64,000 bases of DNA, taken from the NCBI RefSeq assembly GCF_000691145.1, contig NZ_ASJC01000003.1, positions 350,785 through 414,784 of the forward strand, written 5' to 3'. Below are positions 11,301 through 20,583 of this stretch, piece after piece. How positions within the stretch are numbered: the stretch's first letter is position 1; every line of letters starts with the position of its first letter. Position numbers and translations under genes: made by a program. This DNA is from Bacillus altitudinis 41KF2b. GTDB taxonomy: Bacteria > Bacillota > Bacilli > Bacillales > Bacillaceae. Under the pieces are notes generated by a model. It searched no databases. It saw nothing but the letters and a program-made list of their open reading frames with translations, and was not told where the DNA came from.

Positions 11301-11314
11301 TGTAAGCGTTATCA
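11301..11314. promoter_or_regulatory. cre (CcpA) site in front of ytcP
   Basis: TGTAAGCGTTATCA fits the CcpA consensus TGWAARCGYTWNCW at every position. It lies 14-27 bases upstream of the ytcP start, so CcpA bound here would block transcription when glucose is present. Expected for a pectin-fragment importer. Confidence 0.75.
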
Positions 11315-11448
11315 TTTCGTCTGAACATAAGCTGCAGCCTTTGACGATATCGTGATTAAAATGTAACAAACGGGGAAAGAAAGCGTCTATAATCATCATG
11401 ACAGACCACAGAGATGATCATGCCATTCGTGCTTTTAGCCTCATCAAT

Positions 11449-11481
11449 GAAAAGAAAAAGATCATGAGCTAATGTCATGAT
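11449..11481 (-). terminator. Probable terminator of ytbQ
   Basis: On the minus strand ATCATGA / TCATGAT (7 bp) is followed by CTTTTTCTTTTC. The stem is short and AT-rich, so this is a weak terminator. Confidence 0.5.
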
Positions 11482-11487
11482 TATGCC

Positions 11488-12240
11488 CTATGCCTGATCG
11501 TTTTCTTTCAGAATTTCTGCCGTATTGACATCTGGCCTGTAGCCTAACTCCAGCTTCGTTTTCTCAGTAGACCAAGGTTTTCCTTCGTTTTCTGATACGG
11601 CATAATAAGTCCCGAATGGAACGTCCGTTTCGATGGCAGCCTTGATCATGCCGAAAAGGTCTTCATGTGAAAGAAGCGTTCGTTTCGTTCTTTTTTTGGT
11701 GTGCAATCCTTCCATCTCATCTGTCACGACGGTTCCAATTCTCAAATTGATGACAGACATACCTGTTTGATCGTGAAACAAACGCCCAAGCTGTTCGGAA
11801 GCAAATTTTAAAATGCCATACACATTTTTCGTTGCTGGTACATCATCAGTCGTAATTTCTCGCCCTAGTAAGGAGTGACCATCTTTTTCATATCGATCTG
11901 TCACATGATTACTGCTTGCAAAAATGACTTTTGGAATGCTTAACCGGGCCGCTGAACGAAACATATCATACGTGCTTTTCCAAAACACATCATTCATTTT
12001 TGCAAACTCCTTTTCATTCATCACATCATGCGTCATGTCCACGTTTAAAAGATGAATGATCACATCTGTATCTCTTGGGATGACTTGAAACAAATTCTCT
12101 TCAATTGCCGCATCTGCCATGATGACTTCTTCTACACACCTTGTTTGATCAATGATGGTCACGTCATACTCCGAAGAGAGCTCTTTAGTTAATAAACGTC
12201 CGATGACACCACATCCGCCAATCATGGTGATTTTTTTCAT
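11488..12240 (-). CDS. ytbQ: NAD(P)-dependent epimerase/dehydratase-like protein (YtbQ)
   Basis: 250 residues, extended SDR fold. The N-terminal MIGGCGVIGRLL is a GxxGxxG nucleotide site and NVYGILK gives the YxxxK catalytic pair. Close in outline to uronate dehydrogenase / NAD-epimerase proteins (IFASSNHVTDRY). Substrate unknown; proximity to pectin genes makes a uronate substrate possible but this is inference. ATG start after GGAGG (spacing 8). Confidence 0.78.
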   Translation of the reverse strand: MKKITMIGGCGVIGRLLTKELSSEYDVTIIDQTRCVEEVIMADAAIEENLFQVIPRDTDVIIHLLNVDMTHDVMNEKEFAKMNDVFWKSTYDMFRSAARLSIPKVIFASSNHVTDRYEKDGHSLLGREITTDDVPATKNVYGILKFASEQLGRLFHDQTGMSVINLRIGTVVTDEMEGLHTKKRTKRTLLSHEDLFGMIKAAIETDVPFGTYYAVSENEGKPWSTEKTKLELGYRPDVNTAEILKENDQA

Positions 12241-12292
12241 CTGTTTCCTCCTTCATCTTCTATCGGAGTAGTATGTCCATGCCGTCTATTGA

Positions 12293-13195
12293 TTACAGCC
12301 ACTTTTTCAAAAAACGTGTAGCCTCGTGGCGCATAGCAGCCGTTTCAAAATGACCTGCATGTAGACCTACAAGCTGATAACGTTCCTTTAAGGAAGCAGC
12401 TTGATAGGCTTGACTTAATGTCTGTTGAATTCGTCCAACACCTTCAGCAGGTGTAAGCTGATCATGTTTTCCAACTAAGCTTAAATGCGGTCTCGGGAAA
12501 ATCATTTCTTGGATGTCAGCTGCTGTAAAGTACTTAGCTAAGCTTGGTACATAATAGTAAAAACCGTGTCTATCTAAATGATTCGTTTCAATCAATGTGT
12601 GATGATCAACCTGTGCGCAAAGATCCACACACACACTGACCCTCTCATCAAGTGCTGCCGTCCACCATGAAAGAAGACCGCCCATTGACATCCCAAAAAC
12701 AGCTAAACGCTCTGGGAGCACATCAGAGCGGGAAAACAAATAATCAATTGCACACATGCTCTCATACAGCATCATGCCCCACATCACTTTTCCTGTTAAC
12801 AGCATTTCTTTGAAAATTTCACTTTCTGTTCTGCCCCTTCTTTCACCAAATCCCGCGTGGTCAATCGCCAACACACTATAACCTTTTGAAGTGAATTCTT
12901 TTGCGTATGAAGGCGCTTGCAAATAATGAGCCCCCTTCAATAACTCTTCTTTCCCATCCACATAATTCCCACCATGAGAATGCTGGAACAAGACAACAGG
13001 CCTTTTTTTCACTGTATCTTTCGGCTTCACAAAATAAGCCGGAACTTCCTCCACCCCATGAATAGAGAGAATGAGAGTTTCTACTAAGTACGATTCACGT
13101 TCCTCAATCTTTAACGTATACGCCTCCACACGATGGCGCTCTGGCATTTCCCCTAATAAACTGAGCAGTTGTTCACGTTTGCTTTCCTTTTCCAT
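12293..13195 (-). CDS. ytaP: Alpha/beta hydrolase, prolyl oligopeptidase/acetyl-xylan-esterase type (YtaP)
   Basis: 300 residues from the ATG at 13195, eight bases after GAGGAG; the longer frame to 13204 lacks a ribosome site. FQHSHGG is the oxyanion-hole region, FGMSMGGLLSWW holds the nucleophile Ser in GxSxG, and Asp/His follow in GKHDQLTP and LHAGHFE. No signal peptide. Acts as a cytoplasmic esterase or peptidase of unknown substrate. It is 52 bases upstream of ytbQ on the same strand. Confidence 0.82.
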   Translation of the reverse strand: MEKESKREQLLSLLGEMPERHRVEAYTLKIEERESYLVETLILSIHGVEEVPAYFVKPKDTVKKRPVVLFQHSHGGNYVDGKEELLKGAHYLQAPSYAKEFTSKGYSVLAIDHAGFGERRGRTESEIFKEMLLTGKVMWGMMLYESMCAIDYLFSRSDVLPERLAVFGMSMGGLLSWWTAALDERVSVCVDLCAQVDHHTLIETNHLDRHGFYYYVPSLAKYFTAADIQEMIFPRPHLSLVGKHDQLTPAEGVGRIQQTLSQAYQAASLKERYQLVGLHAGHFETAAMRHEATRFLKKWL

Positions 13196-13283
13196 TGACG
13201 TCACTCCTCATTTTCTTGATCAACTTGTTAAATACGAGATTGATGGGGGAATCACCTTGTTTTCGACAAAATTATGTCCCGGG

Positions 13284-13320
13284 AAATAAACAACACCCAT
13301 CGGTATCAACCGATGGGTGC
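13284..13320 (-). terminator. leuS terminator
   Basis: CACCCATCGG / CCGATGGGTG, 10-bp perfect stem with a 6-base loop directly after the leuS stop; the tail on the minus strand is TTGTTTATTT. Confidence 0.8.
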
Positions 13321-13325
13321 GTTCA

Positions 13326-15740
13326 TTAGTTCGCGACAATATTGACAAGTTTTCCAGGAACCGCAATCACTTTACGGATTGTTTTCCCTTCAAGCTGTTC
13401 TTTTACCCGTGCATCATTTTTCGCAAGCTCTTCTAGCTGCTCTTTTGTTGCATCAGCAGGAACCGTTAATTTTGCTTTCACTTTTCCATTTAGCTGTACG
13501 ACAATTTCCACTTCATCATCGACAAGTTTTGACTCATCATATTGCGGCCATGCTTCATAAGAAATAGACCCTTCATGACCAAGTTTGTTCCAAAGCTCTT
13601 CCGCTACATGCGGTGCAATTGGAGAAAGAAGTTTCACAAAGCCTTCTGCATATTCTTTCGGCAGTGTGTCAGCCTTGTATGCATCGTTGATGAACACCAT
13701 TAATTGTGAAATCCCAGTATTGAAACGTAAGCCTTCATAATGATCTGTTACCTTCATGACGGTTTCATGGTAGCTTCGCTCTAATGGCCCGCCAGATTGC
13801 TCTGTCACTTTATCACTGATGGAGCCATCTTCATTTGTAAACAGACGCCATACACGATCTAGGAAACGACGAGCACCATCAAGACCTGTTTCAGACCAAG
13901 CAATTGACGCATCTAAAGGCCCCATGAACATTTCATACAGTCTTAATGTATCTGCACCATGAGATTCTACGATATCATCTGGGTTGACAACATTCCCTTT
14001 TGATTTACTCATTTTTTCATTATTTTCACCAAGAATCATTCCTTGGTTGAACAATTTCATGAACGGTTCTTTTGTTGGAACAACACCAATATCATACAAG
14101 AATTTATGCCAGAATCGTGCATATAGCAGATGAAGCACAGCATGTTCTGCTCCACCAATATACACATCAACCGGAAGCCATTTCTTCAGCTTTTCAGGCG
14201 ATGCAAGTTCTTCTGTGTTATGTGGATCAATATAACGTAAGAAGTACCAGCAGCTACCTGCCCATTGTGGCATCGTATTCGTTTCACGGCGGCCTTTCTT
14301 ACCTGTTACAGGATCTACAACCTCAACCCAGTCTTTAATATTGGCTAAAGGTGATTCACCTGTTCCGCTTGGCTTAATCTCAGTCGTCTTAGGCAAAATC
14401 AGTGGAAGCTCTTCCTCTGAAACAGCTGAAGATGTTCCGTCCTCCCAATGAATAATTGGAATTGGCTCTCCCCAGTAACGCTGACGGCTGAACAGCCAGT
14501 CTCTTAAACGATAAGTGACTTTCTTTTCACCTTTTTGATGTTCTTCCAGCCATGCAATCGCTTTTTCAATTGCTTCTTCTTTCCCTAAGCCGTTTAAGAA
14601 ATCAGAGTTGATGTGCTTTCCATCACCTGTGTAAGCTTCTTTGTCAATGTCTCCACCTTCGACAACCTCTTTGATTGGAAGATCGAATGTTTTGGCGAAT
14701 TCATAATCACGCTCATCATGAGCAGGAACTGCCATGATCGCTCCAGTGCCATATGTGGCTAACACATAATCTGCAATCCAGATCGGCATCTTTTCCCCAT
14801 TCAATGGATTGATGGCATAAGCACCTGTGAAAATGCCCGTTTTCGTTTTAGCAAGATCTGTTCGCTCTAAGTCACTCTTAGACTGAATTTCTTTGATATA
14901 TGCTTCAACTGCTTCTTTTTGAGCAGCTGTTGTAATTTTTTCAACTAGTGCATGCTCTGGTGCAAGAACGGCATATGTTGCACCAAATAGTGTATCAGGA
15001 CGTGTTGTAAACACAGTAAACTGTTCGTCATGTCCTTCTACTTCGAAGTGAACATGTGCACCTTCAGAACGTCCAATCCAGTTGCGCTGCATGTCTTTGA
15101 TGCTTTCAGGCCAATCAATGTCTTCTAAATCTTCTAACAGCCTGTCCGCATATGCTGTAATTTTTAGCATCCATTGCTTCATTGGACGTCTTTCAACAGG
15201 ATGCCCTCCGCGCTCACTTTTCCCATCAATGACTTCTTCATTTGCAAGGACTGTACCGAGTGCTGGGCACCAGTTTACAGGTACTTCATCAATATACGCC
15301 AATCCTTTTTCGTACAATTTCAAGAAAATCCACTGGGTCCATTTATAATAATTCGGATCTGTCGTGTTAATTTCTCGATCCCAATCATACGAGAAGCCCA
15401 ATGATTGAATTTGGCGGCGGAAATTATTAATGTTCTCTTCTGTAAATTCAGCTGGATCATTTCCTGTATCCAGCGCATATTGTTCCGCTGGAAGACCAAA
15501 TGCGTCCCATCCCATTGGATGAAGAACATCGTATCCCTGCATACGTTTCATACGTGATAAAATATCCGTTGCTGTGTATCCTTCAGGATGCCCTACATGA
15601 AGCCCTGCTCCTGATGGATAAGGAAACATATCTAGCGCATAAAACTTTGGCTTATCTTCCGAGTCAGATGTGGCGAATGTTTTATGTGTCAGCCAATAAT
15701 CCTGCCACTTTTTTTCAATTTCCCGATGCTGAAAACTCAA
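13326..15740 (-). CDS. leuS: Leucyl-tRNA synthetase
   Basis: 804 residues from TTG at 15740, eight bases after AGGAGG; this matches the family length and starts [13 protein letters not shown]. The longer open frame to 15890 runs through the T-box terminator and is not coding. Class I motifs: HVGHPEGYT (HIGH) near residue 50 and EKMSKSKGN (KMSKS) near 580, with the CP1 editing domain between ([19 protein letters not shown]). Charges tRNA-Leu in the cytoplasm. Controlled by the leucine T-box leader upstream. Confidence 0.98.
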   Translation of the reverse strand: MSFQHREIEKKWQDYWLTHKTFATSDSEDKPKFYALDMFPYPSGAGLHVGHPEGYTATDILSRMKRMQGYDVLHPMGWDAFGLPAEQYALDTGNDPAEFTEENINNFRRQIQSLGFSYDWDREINTTDPNYYKWTQWIFLKLYEKGLAYIDEVPVNWCPALGTVLANEEVIDGKSERGGHPVERRPMKQWMLKITAYADRLLEDLEDIDWPESIKDMQRNWIGRSEGAHVHFEVEGHDEQFTVFTTRPDTLFGATYAVLAPEHALVEKITTAAQKEAVEAYIKEIQSKSDLERTDLAKTKTGIFTGAYAINPLNGEKMPIWIADYVLATYGTGAIMAVPAHDERDYEFAKTFDLPIKEVVEGGDIDKEAYTGDGKHINSDFLNGLGKEEAIEKAIAWLEEHQKGEKKVTYRLRDWLFSRQRYWGEPIPIIHWEDGTSSAVSEEELPLILPKTTEIKPSGTGESPLANIKDWVEVVDPVTGKKGRRETNTMPQWAGSCWYFLRYIDPHNTEELASPEKLKKWLPVDVYIGGAEHAVLHLLYARFWHKFLYDIGVVPTKEPFMKLFNQGMILGENNEKMSKSKGNVVNPDDIVESHGADTLRLYEMFMGPLDASIAWSETGLDGARRFLDRVWRLFTNEDGSISDKVTEQSGGPLERSYHETVMKVTDHYEGLRFNTGISQLMVFINDAYKADTLPKEYAEGFVKLLSPIAPHVAEELWNKLGHEGSISYEAWPQYDESKLVDDEVEIVVQLNGKVKAKLTVPADATKEQLEELAKNDARVKEQLEGKTIRKVIAVPGKLVNIVAN

Positions 15741-15819
15741 TGTGAAAACCTCCTTTAATATGTACGGCTTTATCTGCTCAGATGACCACTGCAAGAATTC
15801 AGATTTTTCTAAAATCAAC

Positions 15820-15850
15820 AAAAAACCCTCATCCCTGGAAAGGGACGAGA
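15820..15850 (-). terminator. Leader terminator of the leuS T-box
   Basis: Minus strand CTCGTCCCT / AGGGATGAG followed by GGTTTTTTG. It is the off-state hairpin of the T-box; its 5' side can pair instead with the T-box sequence when uncharged tRNA-Leu is bound. Confidence 0.88.
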
Positions 15851-16065
15851 GATTTTTTGGTTCCCGCGGTACCACCCTTGTTAGCGTCATGAACTGTTCA
15901 TACGCTCACTTAATATCTTTAACGCAGACATGCGACAGAAGCTTTAACGCAACTGCAACTCTGAGGCGAGTTCAGAAGCAGATTTGATTGACTTTCACCA
16001 GCCGTCAATTCTCTAAAGACAAATACTGCTTTCCTACTACTCCTCTTCACTGTTCTTATCGTAAC
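15830..16065 (-). promoter_or_regulatory. T-box riboswitch (leucine) controlling leuS
   Basis: On the minus strand the conserved T-box AAGGGTGGTACCGCGGGAAC lies at about 15859-15880, complementary to the UGGN acceptor end of tRNA. Stem I starts with AGTAGTAGGAAAGC, has the GGTGAAAGTCA loop, and a candidate specifier CTC (Leu) in TGAACTCGCC near 15958. A terminator and the leuS start follow. Uncharged tRNA-Leu should favour read-through. Confidence 0.93.
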
Positions 16066-16161
16066 CGTCATCTAAGTAGTATTTTATAGAATTATGATCA
16101 TAAGTGCAAGCAGGTTTGTATACAATGGGAATGTACCCTAGACTAGGGTAAAGTGAGGATA

Positions 16162-16485
16162 TTATTCGTGTGGAGATCGGTTATGACGGTTGGAGCCTGC
16201 ATCCTGTGAACGTTCTTCTCTCACAAAATCGAAGCTTCGCAGAACTGCTTCTCCTCCGTAACCTGAAATAATGGATAAGATGATCAAGTGCAGACTAGAT
16301 TCGGGATTTGAGGATAAGACAAGCAGTGTAGCAGCAATCATCCCAACGAGCCAATCTTCAATAAACCCTAGATAAATAAACTTCTTTGTCATTCTGGGCT
16401 TCTCTAGCCTGCCTTTTTTCTTTACGTGACCGAGAATGCCCATGACCCCTCCAATGGCGCAAGCAATAATGACTTGTTGCAGCAT
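16162..16485 (-). CDS. ytvB: Small membrane protein (YtvB, DUF4257-like)
   Basis: 107 residues from the ATG at 16485, eight bases after GGAAGG; the longer frame to 16578 lacks a ribosome site. Three or so hydrophobic segments (VIIACAIGGVMGILGHV, FIEDWLVGMIAATLLVL, LIILSIISGYGGEAVL), then a charged tail. Neighbour of ytvA but on the opposite strand. No known function. Confidence 0.75.
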   Translation of the reverse strand: MLQQVIIACAIGGVMGILGHVKKKGRLEKPRMTKKFIYLGFIEDWLVGMIAATLLVLSSNPESSLHLIILSIISGYGGEAVLRSFDFVREERSQDAGSNRHNRSPHE

Positions 16486-16785
16486 TTTCATCACCTTCCT
16501 AAAGCCCTTAGAATAGTAAAGCGACTTCAGGCTGTCCAGCCCCCTGTAATGCCATTCTGCTGTTCCGTCATAATCCATGTAAAAGGTCTATTCTCTCTAA
16601 CGAAGAAAAAAAGCTTGTTTCTTCCATTATATGTGAATGACCCAAAAACAATCTTGATGCATTGGAATCATTTTCACCTAATCCATATTAACTATTTTTG
16701 TCATTTTATGAATTATCCTCAAATGATCCCTTCTTTTTCTAATGAAAAGTCTCCTTACTTACTCTATTCTAATGGAGGACAAACT

Positions 16786-16893
16786 ATGATGACAAATTTA
16801 ACAAAGCGATTGCAATCATTGAAACAGAACATATGTTATGTTACGTTTAAAAAGAATTCATTTGGTTTCAAAAAAACCATCTTAAATGTCTAA
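16786..16893 (+). CDS. Candidate small basic protein upstream of ytvA
   Basis: 35 codons, starting with two ATGs seven bases after a clear GGAGG, and ending 23 bases before ytvA. The peptide has six Lys, one Arg and no acidic residue, one Cys, and no evident membrane segment. It could be a leader peptide, a small protein or chance. It is the only strong ribosome site in the 430-base gap between ytvB and ytvA. No homologue recognised. Confidence 0.45.
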   Translation: MMTNLTKRLQSLKQNICYVTFKKNSFGFKKTILNV

Positions 16894-16916
16894 TAGTAGC
16901 AGCAAAGGAGGGTAAT

Positions 16917-17720
16917 ATGGTCAGCTCGAACATCTTCGGATTGCAAAAACAGCTTGAACTCATAAAAAAAGCGCTGGATCATGCGCGGATTGGTGTTGTC
17001 ATTACAGACCCTTCTTTAGAGGATAACCCTATCGTTTATGTGAATCATGGCTTTACACAAATGACTGGATACAAACCAGATGAGATTCTTGGACGTAATT
17101 GTCGATTCCTCCAAGGAAAAGACACAAATCAAGAGCAACTTGCCTTAATACGTCACGGAATTCAAAACAAAACACCTATTACCACACAGCTCAAAAATTA
17201 TAAAAAAGACGGTACTTTTTTTTGGAATGAACTCAATATAGATCCTCTATACATTGAACAAGATGACAAAACATTTTTTATTGGCTTTCAAAAGGACATT
17301 ACAAAGCAGAAAGAATATGAACAACTCCTAGAAGATTCCTTACAGGAAGTCACCTCTCTGTCGACGCCAATTGTCCCAATCAAAAATGGTGTTTCCGCTC
17401 TTCCACTCATCGGAAAATTATCAGAAGAACGCTTTGATGCCATCGTCGCGAAGTTAACTTGTATATTAGAAGATTCAAAGGATGATTATTTAATTGTCGA
17501 TCTTTCTGGTTTAATTGATGTCGATGATTCCGTTGCAGCGCGAATTTTCAAACTGCATCACCTGCTGAACTTAACTGGAACTGAACTCATCATCACTGGG
17601 ATCAAACCACAGCTTGCGATGAAAATGAAAGACTTAGATACAGACTTCCAGAATACGATCACTTATTTAACGGTAAAAGAAGCAATCAAAGGATTGCCAT
17701 TAGCTGAAAACCCTGTATAA
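16917..17720 (+). CDS. ytvA: Blue-light receptor with LOV and STAS domains (YtvA)
   Basis: 267 residues. The LOV/PAS domain (residues about 15-130) has the flavin-binding motif GRNCRFLQ, with the photoactive Cys at residue 62, the same position as in B. subtilis YtvA. A helical linker leads to a C-terminal STAS domain (about 145-255, [20 protein letters not shown]). In B. subtilis this is a stressosome part that raises sigma-B activity in blue light. ATG after AAAGGAGGG. Followed at once by a terminator, so it ends its transcript. Confidence 0.95.
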   Translation: MVSSNIFGLQKQLELIKKALDHARIGVVITDPSLEDNPIVYVNHGFTQMTGYKPDEILGRNCRFLQGKDTNQEQLALIRHGIQNKTPITTQLKNYKKDGTFFWNELNIDPLYIEQDDKTFFIGFQKDITKQKEYEQLLEDSLQEVTSLSTPIVPIKNGVSALPLIGKLSEERFDAIVAKLTCILEDSKDDYLIVDLSGLIDVDDSVAARIFKLHHLLNLTGTELIITGIKPQLAMKMKDLDTDFQNTITYLTVKEAIKGLPLAENPV

Positions 17721-17733
17721 ACAGGGTTTTTTT
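17708..17733 (+). terminator. ytvA terminator
   Basis: AAACCCTG / CAGGGTTT with a TATAAA loop and a T7 tail; the stem includes the last codons and stop of ytvA. Confidence 0.9.
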
Positions 17734-17804
17734 AATTGAACCGCTCCCCAAAATGGAAAAATGAGGTATGATAGGTATAAATAGCGATATAGGGGGGCTG
17801 CCAG

Positions 17805-18503
17805 ATGATGATGTTACTCATCATAGGTCTTTTATGTATTTGTTTCGCCATAGGATATGCCGTCAATTTCTTATTACTTAAACACCAAAATCAACAAATC
17901 TTTTCAAAAAAACTCTTCTATCCTTTTTTGACCATTGGTCTTGTTTTTTCTATTATGTCATTACCGTTTGCCGGCACAGGTGCTCCGAAAGCACAAGCAG
18001 ATCCATCTTCTGAACAGCTGCTGAAAGAGCAAAAACAATTAGCATCTGACCTTTCTCGTCTAAAGGAAGACAAAGAAACGCTGACGGCCTCTTTAGAAGA
18101 CGTGACCAAAGAAAAAGAAAAGCTATCCAAGAAATTAGAAACCATCACCTCCGAAAAGAAGACAGTCAAACAGCAAGAAAAAACCATCCATGAGCTTGAA
18201 GAGAAAATAGACAAGCTCACCTCTACAAACGAAACACTCAAAAAAGAACACCAGAAAGTAAACAAAGACACCACGTCATCGGCCCAGCGATCTGCTCCTA
18301 AAGATGATGGGGCCAATACTAGCGGTCATGAGTCACAAAAAGAAACAAAAAAAGAATCTGCCGCCTGTAATATTAAAGGAAGTGTCAACGGCATATATCA
18401 CACACCGAGCAGCAGATACTACTCACGGACAAAAAACGTGACCAAAATGTTCTGCTCCGTAGAAGAAGCTGAGCGTGCAGGGTACCGGGCACCAAAGCAA
18501 TAG
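17805..18503 (+). CDS. Membrane-anchored coiled-coil protein with C-terminal sunset-like domain
   Basis: 232 residues. Two hydrophobic segments (about 1-24 and 40-60), then a Lys/Glu-rich coiled coil (about 70-150: [20 protein letters not shown]), a Ser/Thr-rich linker, and a last 45 residues [22 protein letters not shown]...[16 protein letters not shown]. That pattern, C-I-K-G ... H-x-P ... Y-Y ... C-S-x-x-E-A-x-x-A-G-x-R, is the small sunset domain seen at the ends of secreted nucleases and surface proteins. Role unknown; probably outside-facing. RBS GGGGGG, three ATGs in a row. Confidence 0.65.
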   Translation: MMMLLIIGLLCICFAIGYAVNFLLLKHQNQQIFSKKLFYPFLTIGLVFSIMSLPFAGTGAPKAQADPSSEQLLKEQKQLASDLSRLKEDKETLTASLEDVTKEKEKLSKKLETITSEKKTVKQQEKTIHELEEKIDKLTSTNETLKKEHQKVNKDTTSSAQRSAPKDDGANTSGHESQKETKKESAACNIKGSVNGIYHTPSSRYYSRTKNVTKMFCSVEEAERAGYRAPKQ

Positions 18504-18518
18504 ACATCTTTTGACGAT

Positions 18519-18563
18519 AAAAAAACCTCCTGTCAGCCCAATATAGGTACAGGAGGTTCTTCT
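18519..18563. terminator. Bidirectional terminator between 17805 gene and ytrF
   Basis: AACCTCCTGT / ACAGGAGGTT with a 15-base loop, T-rich on both sides; it serves two convergent genes. Confidence 0.85.
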
Positions 18564-19874
18564 TTAAATTTCTCTTCTTAATGCTGTTAATACATTCGTT
18601 TTTGTCGCCTTACGTGCTGGATTGAGTCCAGAAATAATGGCGACTCCTGCACTAATCACTGTTGCTGTGACCACAAGGCTTAGCGGAATATAGGAGAAGG
18701 TGATCGAGAATTGATCACTGGATCCCCCTTCAGACATAGAAGACAAAATTGCTGGAATGATTAAATTCACTGCAAAACTAACGATGTACGAGATGATAAT
18801 CCCGATGATCGATCCAATTACCCCAATATAAGCACTTTCCATGAGGAACATTCGCTTAATAATAGAAGGATTCGCACCGATGGCTTTCATGATCCCAATC
18901 TCTTGTGTCCGCTCTGTTACGGCCATTGTCATCGTATTGAAAATGCCGATCGCCGAAATAATGACCGCAATACATCCAACAAAGATGAGTCCAATTTTAA
19001 AGACTGTAAAGAACATATCCATTCCTTCAAGCTGATTCGTCACAGAGATGACTTGATAGCCGTCATCTGTCAGCTTATCTGTGAGCGTACCGACATTGTC
19101 GAACTTATCAGCATAGACAGACGTCATTTTTTCGACATTTCCTGCATCAGGAGACAGATCGAGCACTTGACTAAATTCTTTTTCATAAGCATTCGGAATA
19201 AGAATTTTATGATCCTGCTGCCACTCCAAATTCGGTTTCTTCAATACACCGACGACACGGAAATCGAACGTCTTTTCTTTCACCACTTCATTTTCTTCAT
19301 TCAGTTTCGGCACCTTGATTTGAATGACTTTGTTTAAAATTTCCTTCGTATAGCCTTTTGGCTCTTCCGGTGTCTCTTCACCATTTGATGTCTGATTCAT
19401 TTCTTTTTCATAGTCTTTTCGTTCTTTTTCCGTCCAAAGTTGTTCTGCCATTTGATACCCAACTACAATTTCATTCGCCGATGTTGGGACTTTTCCACGG
19501 TCTAGTTCAAGGCCTGCCTCTTTTTCTTCTTTCATATCTGTCAGTACAGCCTGCGTATCACTTGAGCGATTATCGAGCTCGACGTGAACCGATGGAATGA
19601 TTGACGTTCTTGCAACGACAGATTTCGCATGATCATATTTCTTTAAATCGTCAACCTTGACGTCACCTTTTTCTTTGCCTAACACTTTAATTTCTGTGAT
19701 GATTTGTTGTTTCATGATTTCATCTTGAGCCGATTTTTGCAGACCAAAACCAACTGACGCTAGAACGATTAAGAAAGAGCATGCCATTGTCGTTGCAAGT
19801 ATGGTCATAAACACACGCAATCTATTTTTCTTCATATTTCTTCTGATGAATTTGACCTGATCTCTAAATTTCAA
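18564..19874 (-). CDS. ytrF: FtsX/MacB-type ABC permease (YtrF)
   Basis: 436 residues, TTG start overlapping the end of ytrE by 11 bases. N-terminal membrane segment near 20-45, a large extracellular MacB-like domain (about 50-270), then three C-terminal membrane segments with the FtsX motif TERTQEIGIMKAIGANPSIIKRMFL. Works with the ATPase YtrE. In B. subtilis the ytr operon is induced by cell-wall antibiotics and acetoin shortage has also been proposed as its link; which applies here is not visible. Confidence 0.92.
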   Translation of the reverse strand: MKFRDQVKFIRRNMKKNRLRVFMTILATTMACSFLIVLASVGFGLQKSAQDEIMKQQIITEIKVLGKEKGDVKVDDLKKYDHAKSVVARTSIIPSVHVELDNRSSDTQAVLTDMKEEKEAGLELDRGKVPTSANEIVVGYQMAEQLWTEKERKDYEKEMNQTSNGEETPEEPKGYTKEILNKVIQIKVPKLNEENEVVKEKTFDFRVVGVLKKPNLEWQQDHKILIPNAYEKEFSQVLDLSPDAGNVEKMTSVYADKFDNVGTLTDKLTDDGYQVISVTNQLEGMDMFFTVFKIGLIFVGCIAVIISAIGIFNTMTMAVTERTQEIGIMKAIGANPSIIKRMFLMESAYIGVIGSIIGIIISYIVSFAVNLIIPAILSSMSEGGSSDQFSITFSYIPLSLVVTATVISAGVAIISGLNPARKATKTNVLTALRREI

Positions 19875-20562
19875 TGGACTGATCCCCTTTCTTTAATACA
19901 CCATCATGAAGCTGGAACGTTGTGTCTGCGATTGAAGCGACTTCATCGTCATGTGTAATGATGACAAATGTAATTCCTTTTTCACGATTAAGCTGCTGGA
20001 TAAAGGCTAGAATTTCTCCTTCAGTTTCTGAATCCAGACTACCTGTTGGCTCATCCGCTAAAATAATAGACGGATTAAGGATCAAGGCTCTTGCAATACT
20101 CACACGCTGCTGCTGTCCACCTGACAGTTCATTAGGATAATGTCCTGCGTGATGTTCAAGACCAACTCGTTTCAGCATTTCCTTTACTTTCACTTTTCGC
20201 TCAGACGGCTTCACACCTTTTAAAGTGAGCGGAAGTTCAACGTTCTCATATGTTGTTAAACTCCCGATCAATTGAAAGCTTTGAAAGATAAAGCCAAAAT
20301 GATCTAACCGAAAGTCTGCCCATTCCTTCTCATTAAAGCCGGTCACATTGGTGCCATCAACCATAATTTGTCCGCTTGTTGGCGTAATATATCCCGATAT
20401 TAAATTCAGTAAAGTTGATTTCCCCGAACCGCTTCGTCCGACGATACATGCAATTTCGCCTCTTTTAATAGACAAGTCAATGTCTTTGAGCACAGGAATC
20501 TCGTTCTCCCTGCCCTTTTTCCCAATTTTAAACACATGATCTAACGATTGAATTTGAATCAT
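19864..20562 (-). CDS. ytrE: ABC transporter ATPase (YtrE)
   Basis: 232 residues, LolD/MacB type. Walker A GRSGSGKSTLL, Q-loop IFQSFQLIG, signature LSGGQQQRVSIARAL, Walker B IILADEPTGSLD and switch His in VIITHDDEV. ATG after GGGGAG. Its stop lies inside the first codons of ytrF, the matching permease. Confidence 0.95.
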   Translation of the reverse strand: MIQIQSLDHVFKIGKKGRENEIPVLKDIDLSIKRGEIACIVGRSGSGKSTLLNLISGYITPTSGQIMVDGTNVTGFNEKEWADFRLDHFGFIFQSFQLIGSLTTYENVELPLTLKGVKPSERKVKVKEMLKRVGLEHHAGHYPNELSGGQQQRVSIARALILNPSIILADEPTGSLDSETEGEILAFIQQLNREKGITFVIITHDDEVASIADTTFQLHDGVLKKGDQSIEI

Positions 20563-20583
20563 CTCTACTCCCCTGCTCTCTGT

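Noticed and set aside
15741..15890. N-terminal extension of leuS
   Set aside because: The extension would be translated through the T-box terminator; TTG at 15740 has the ribosome site and gives the family length.
16426..16785. N-terminal part of a 155-codon plus-strand frame ahead of ytvA
   Set aside because: It runs antisense through ytvB with no ribosome site at its first ATG; only the last 35 codons, which have GGAGG, were kept as a candidate.
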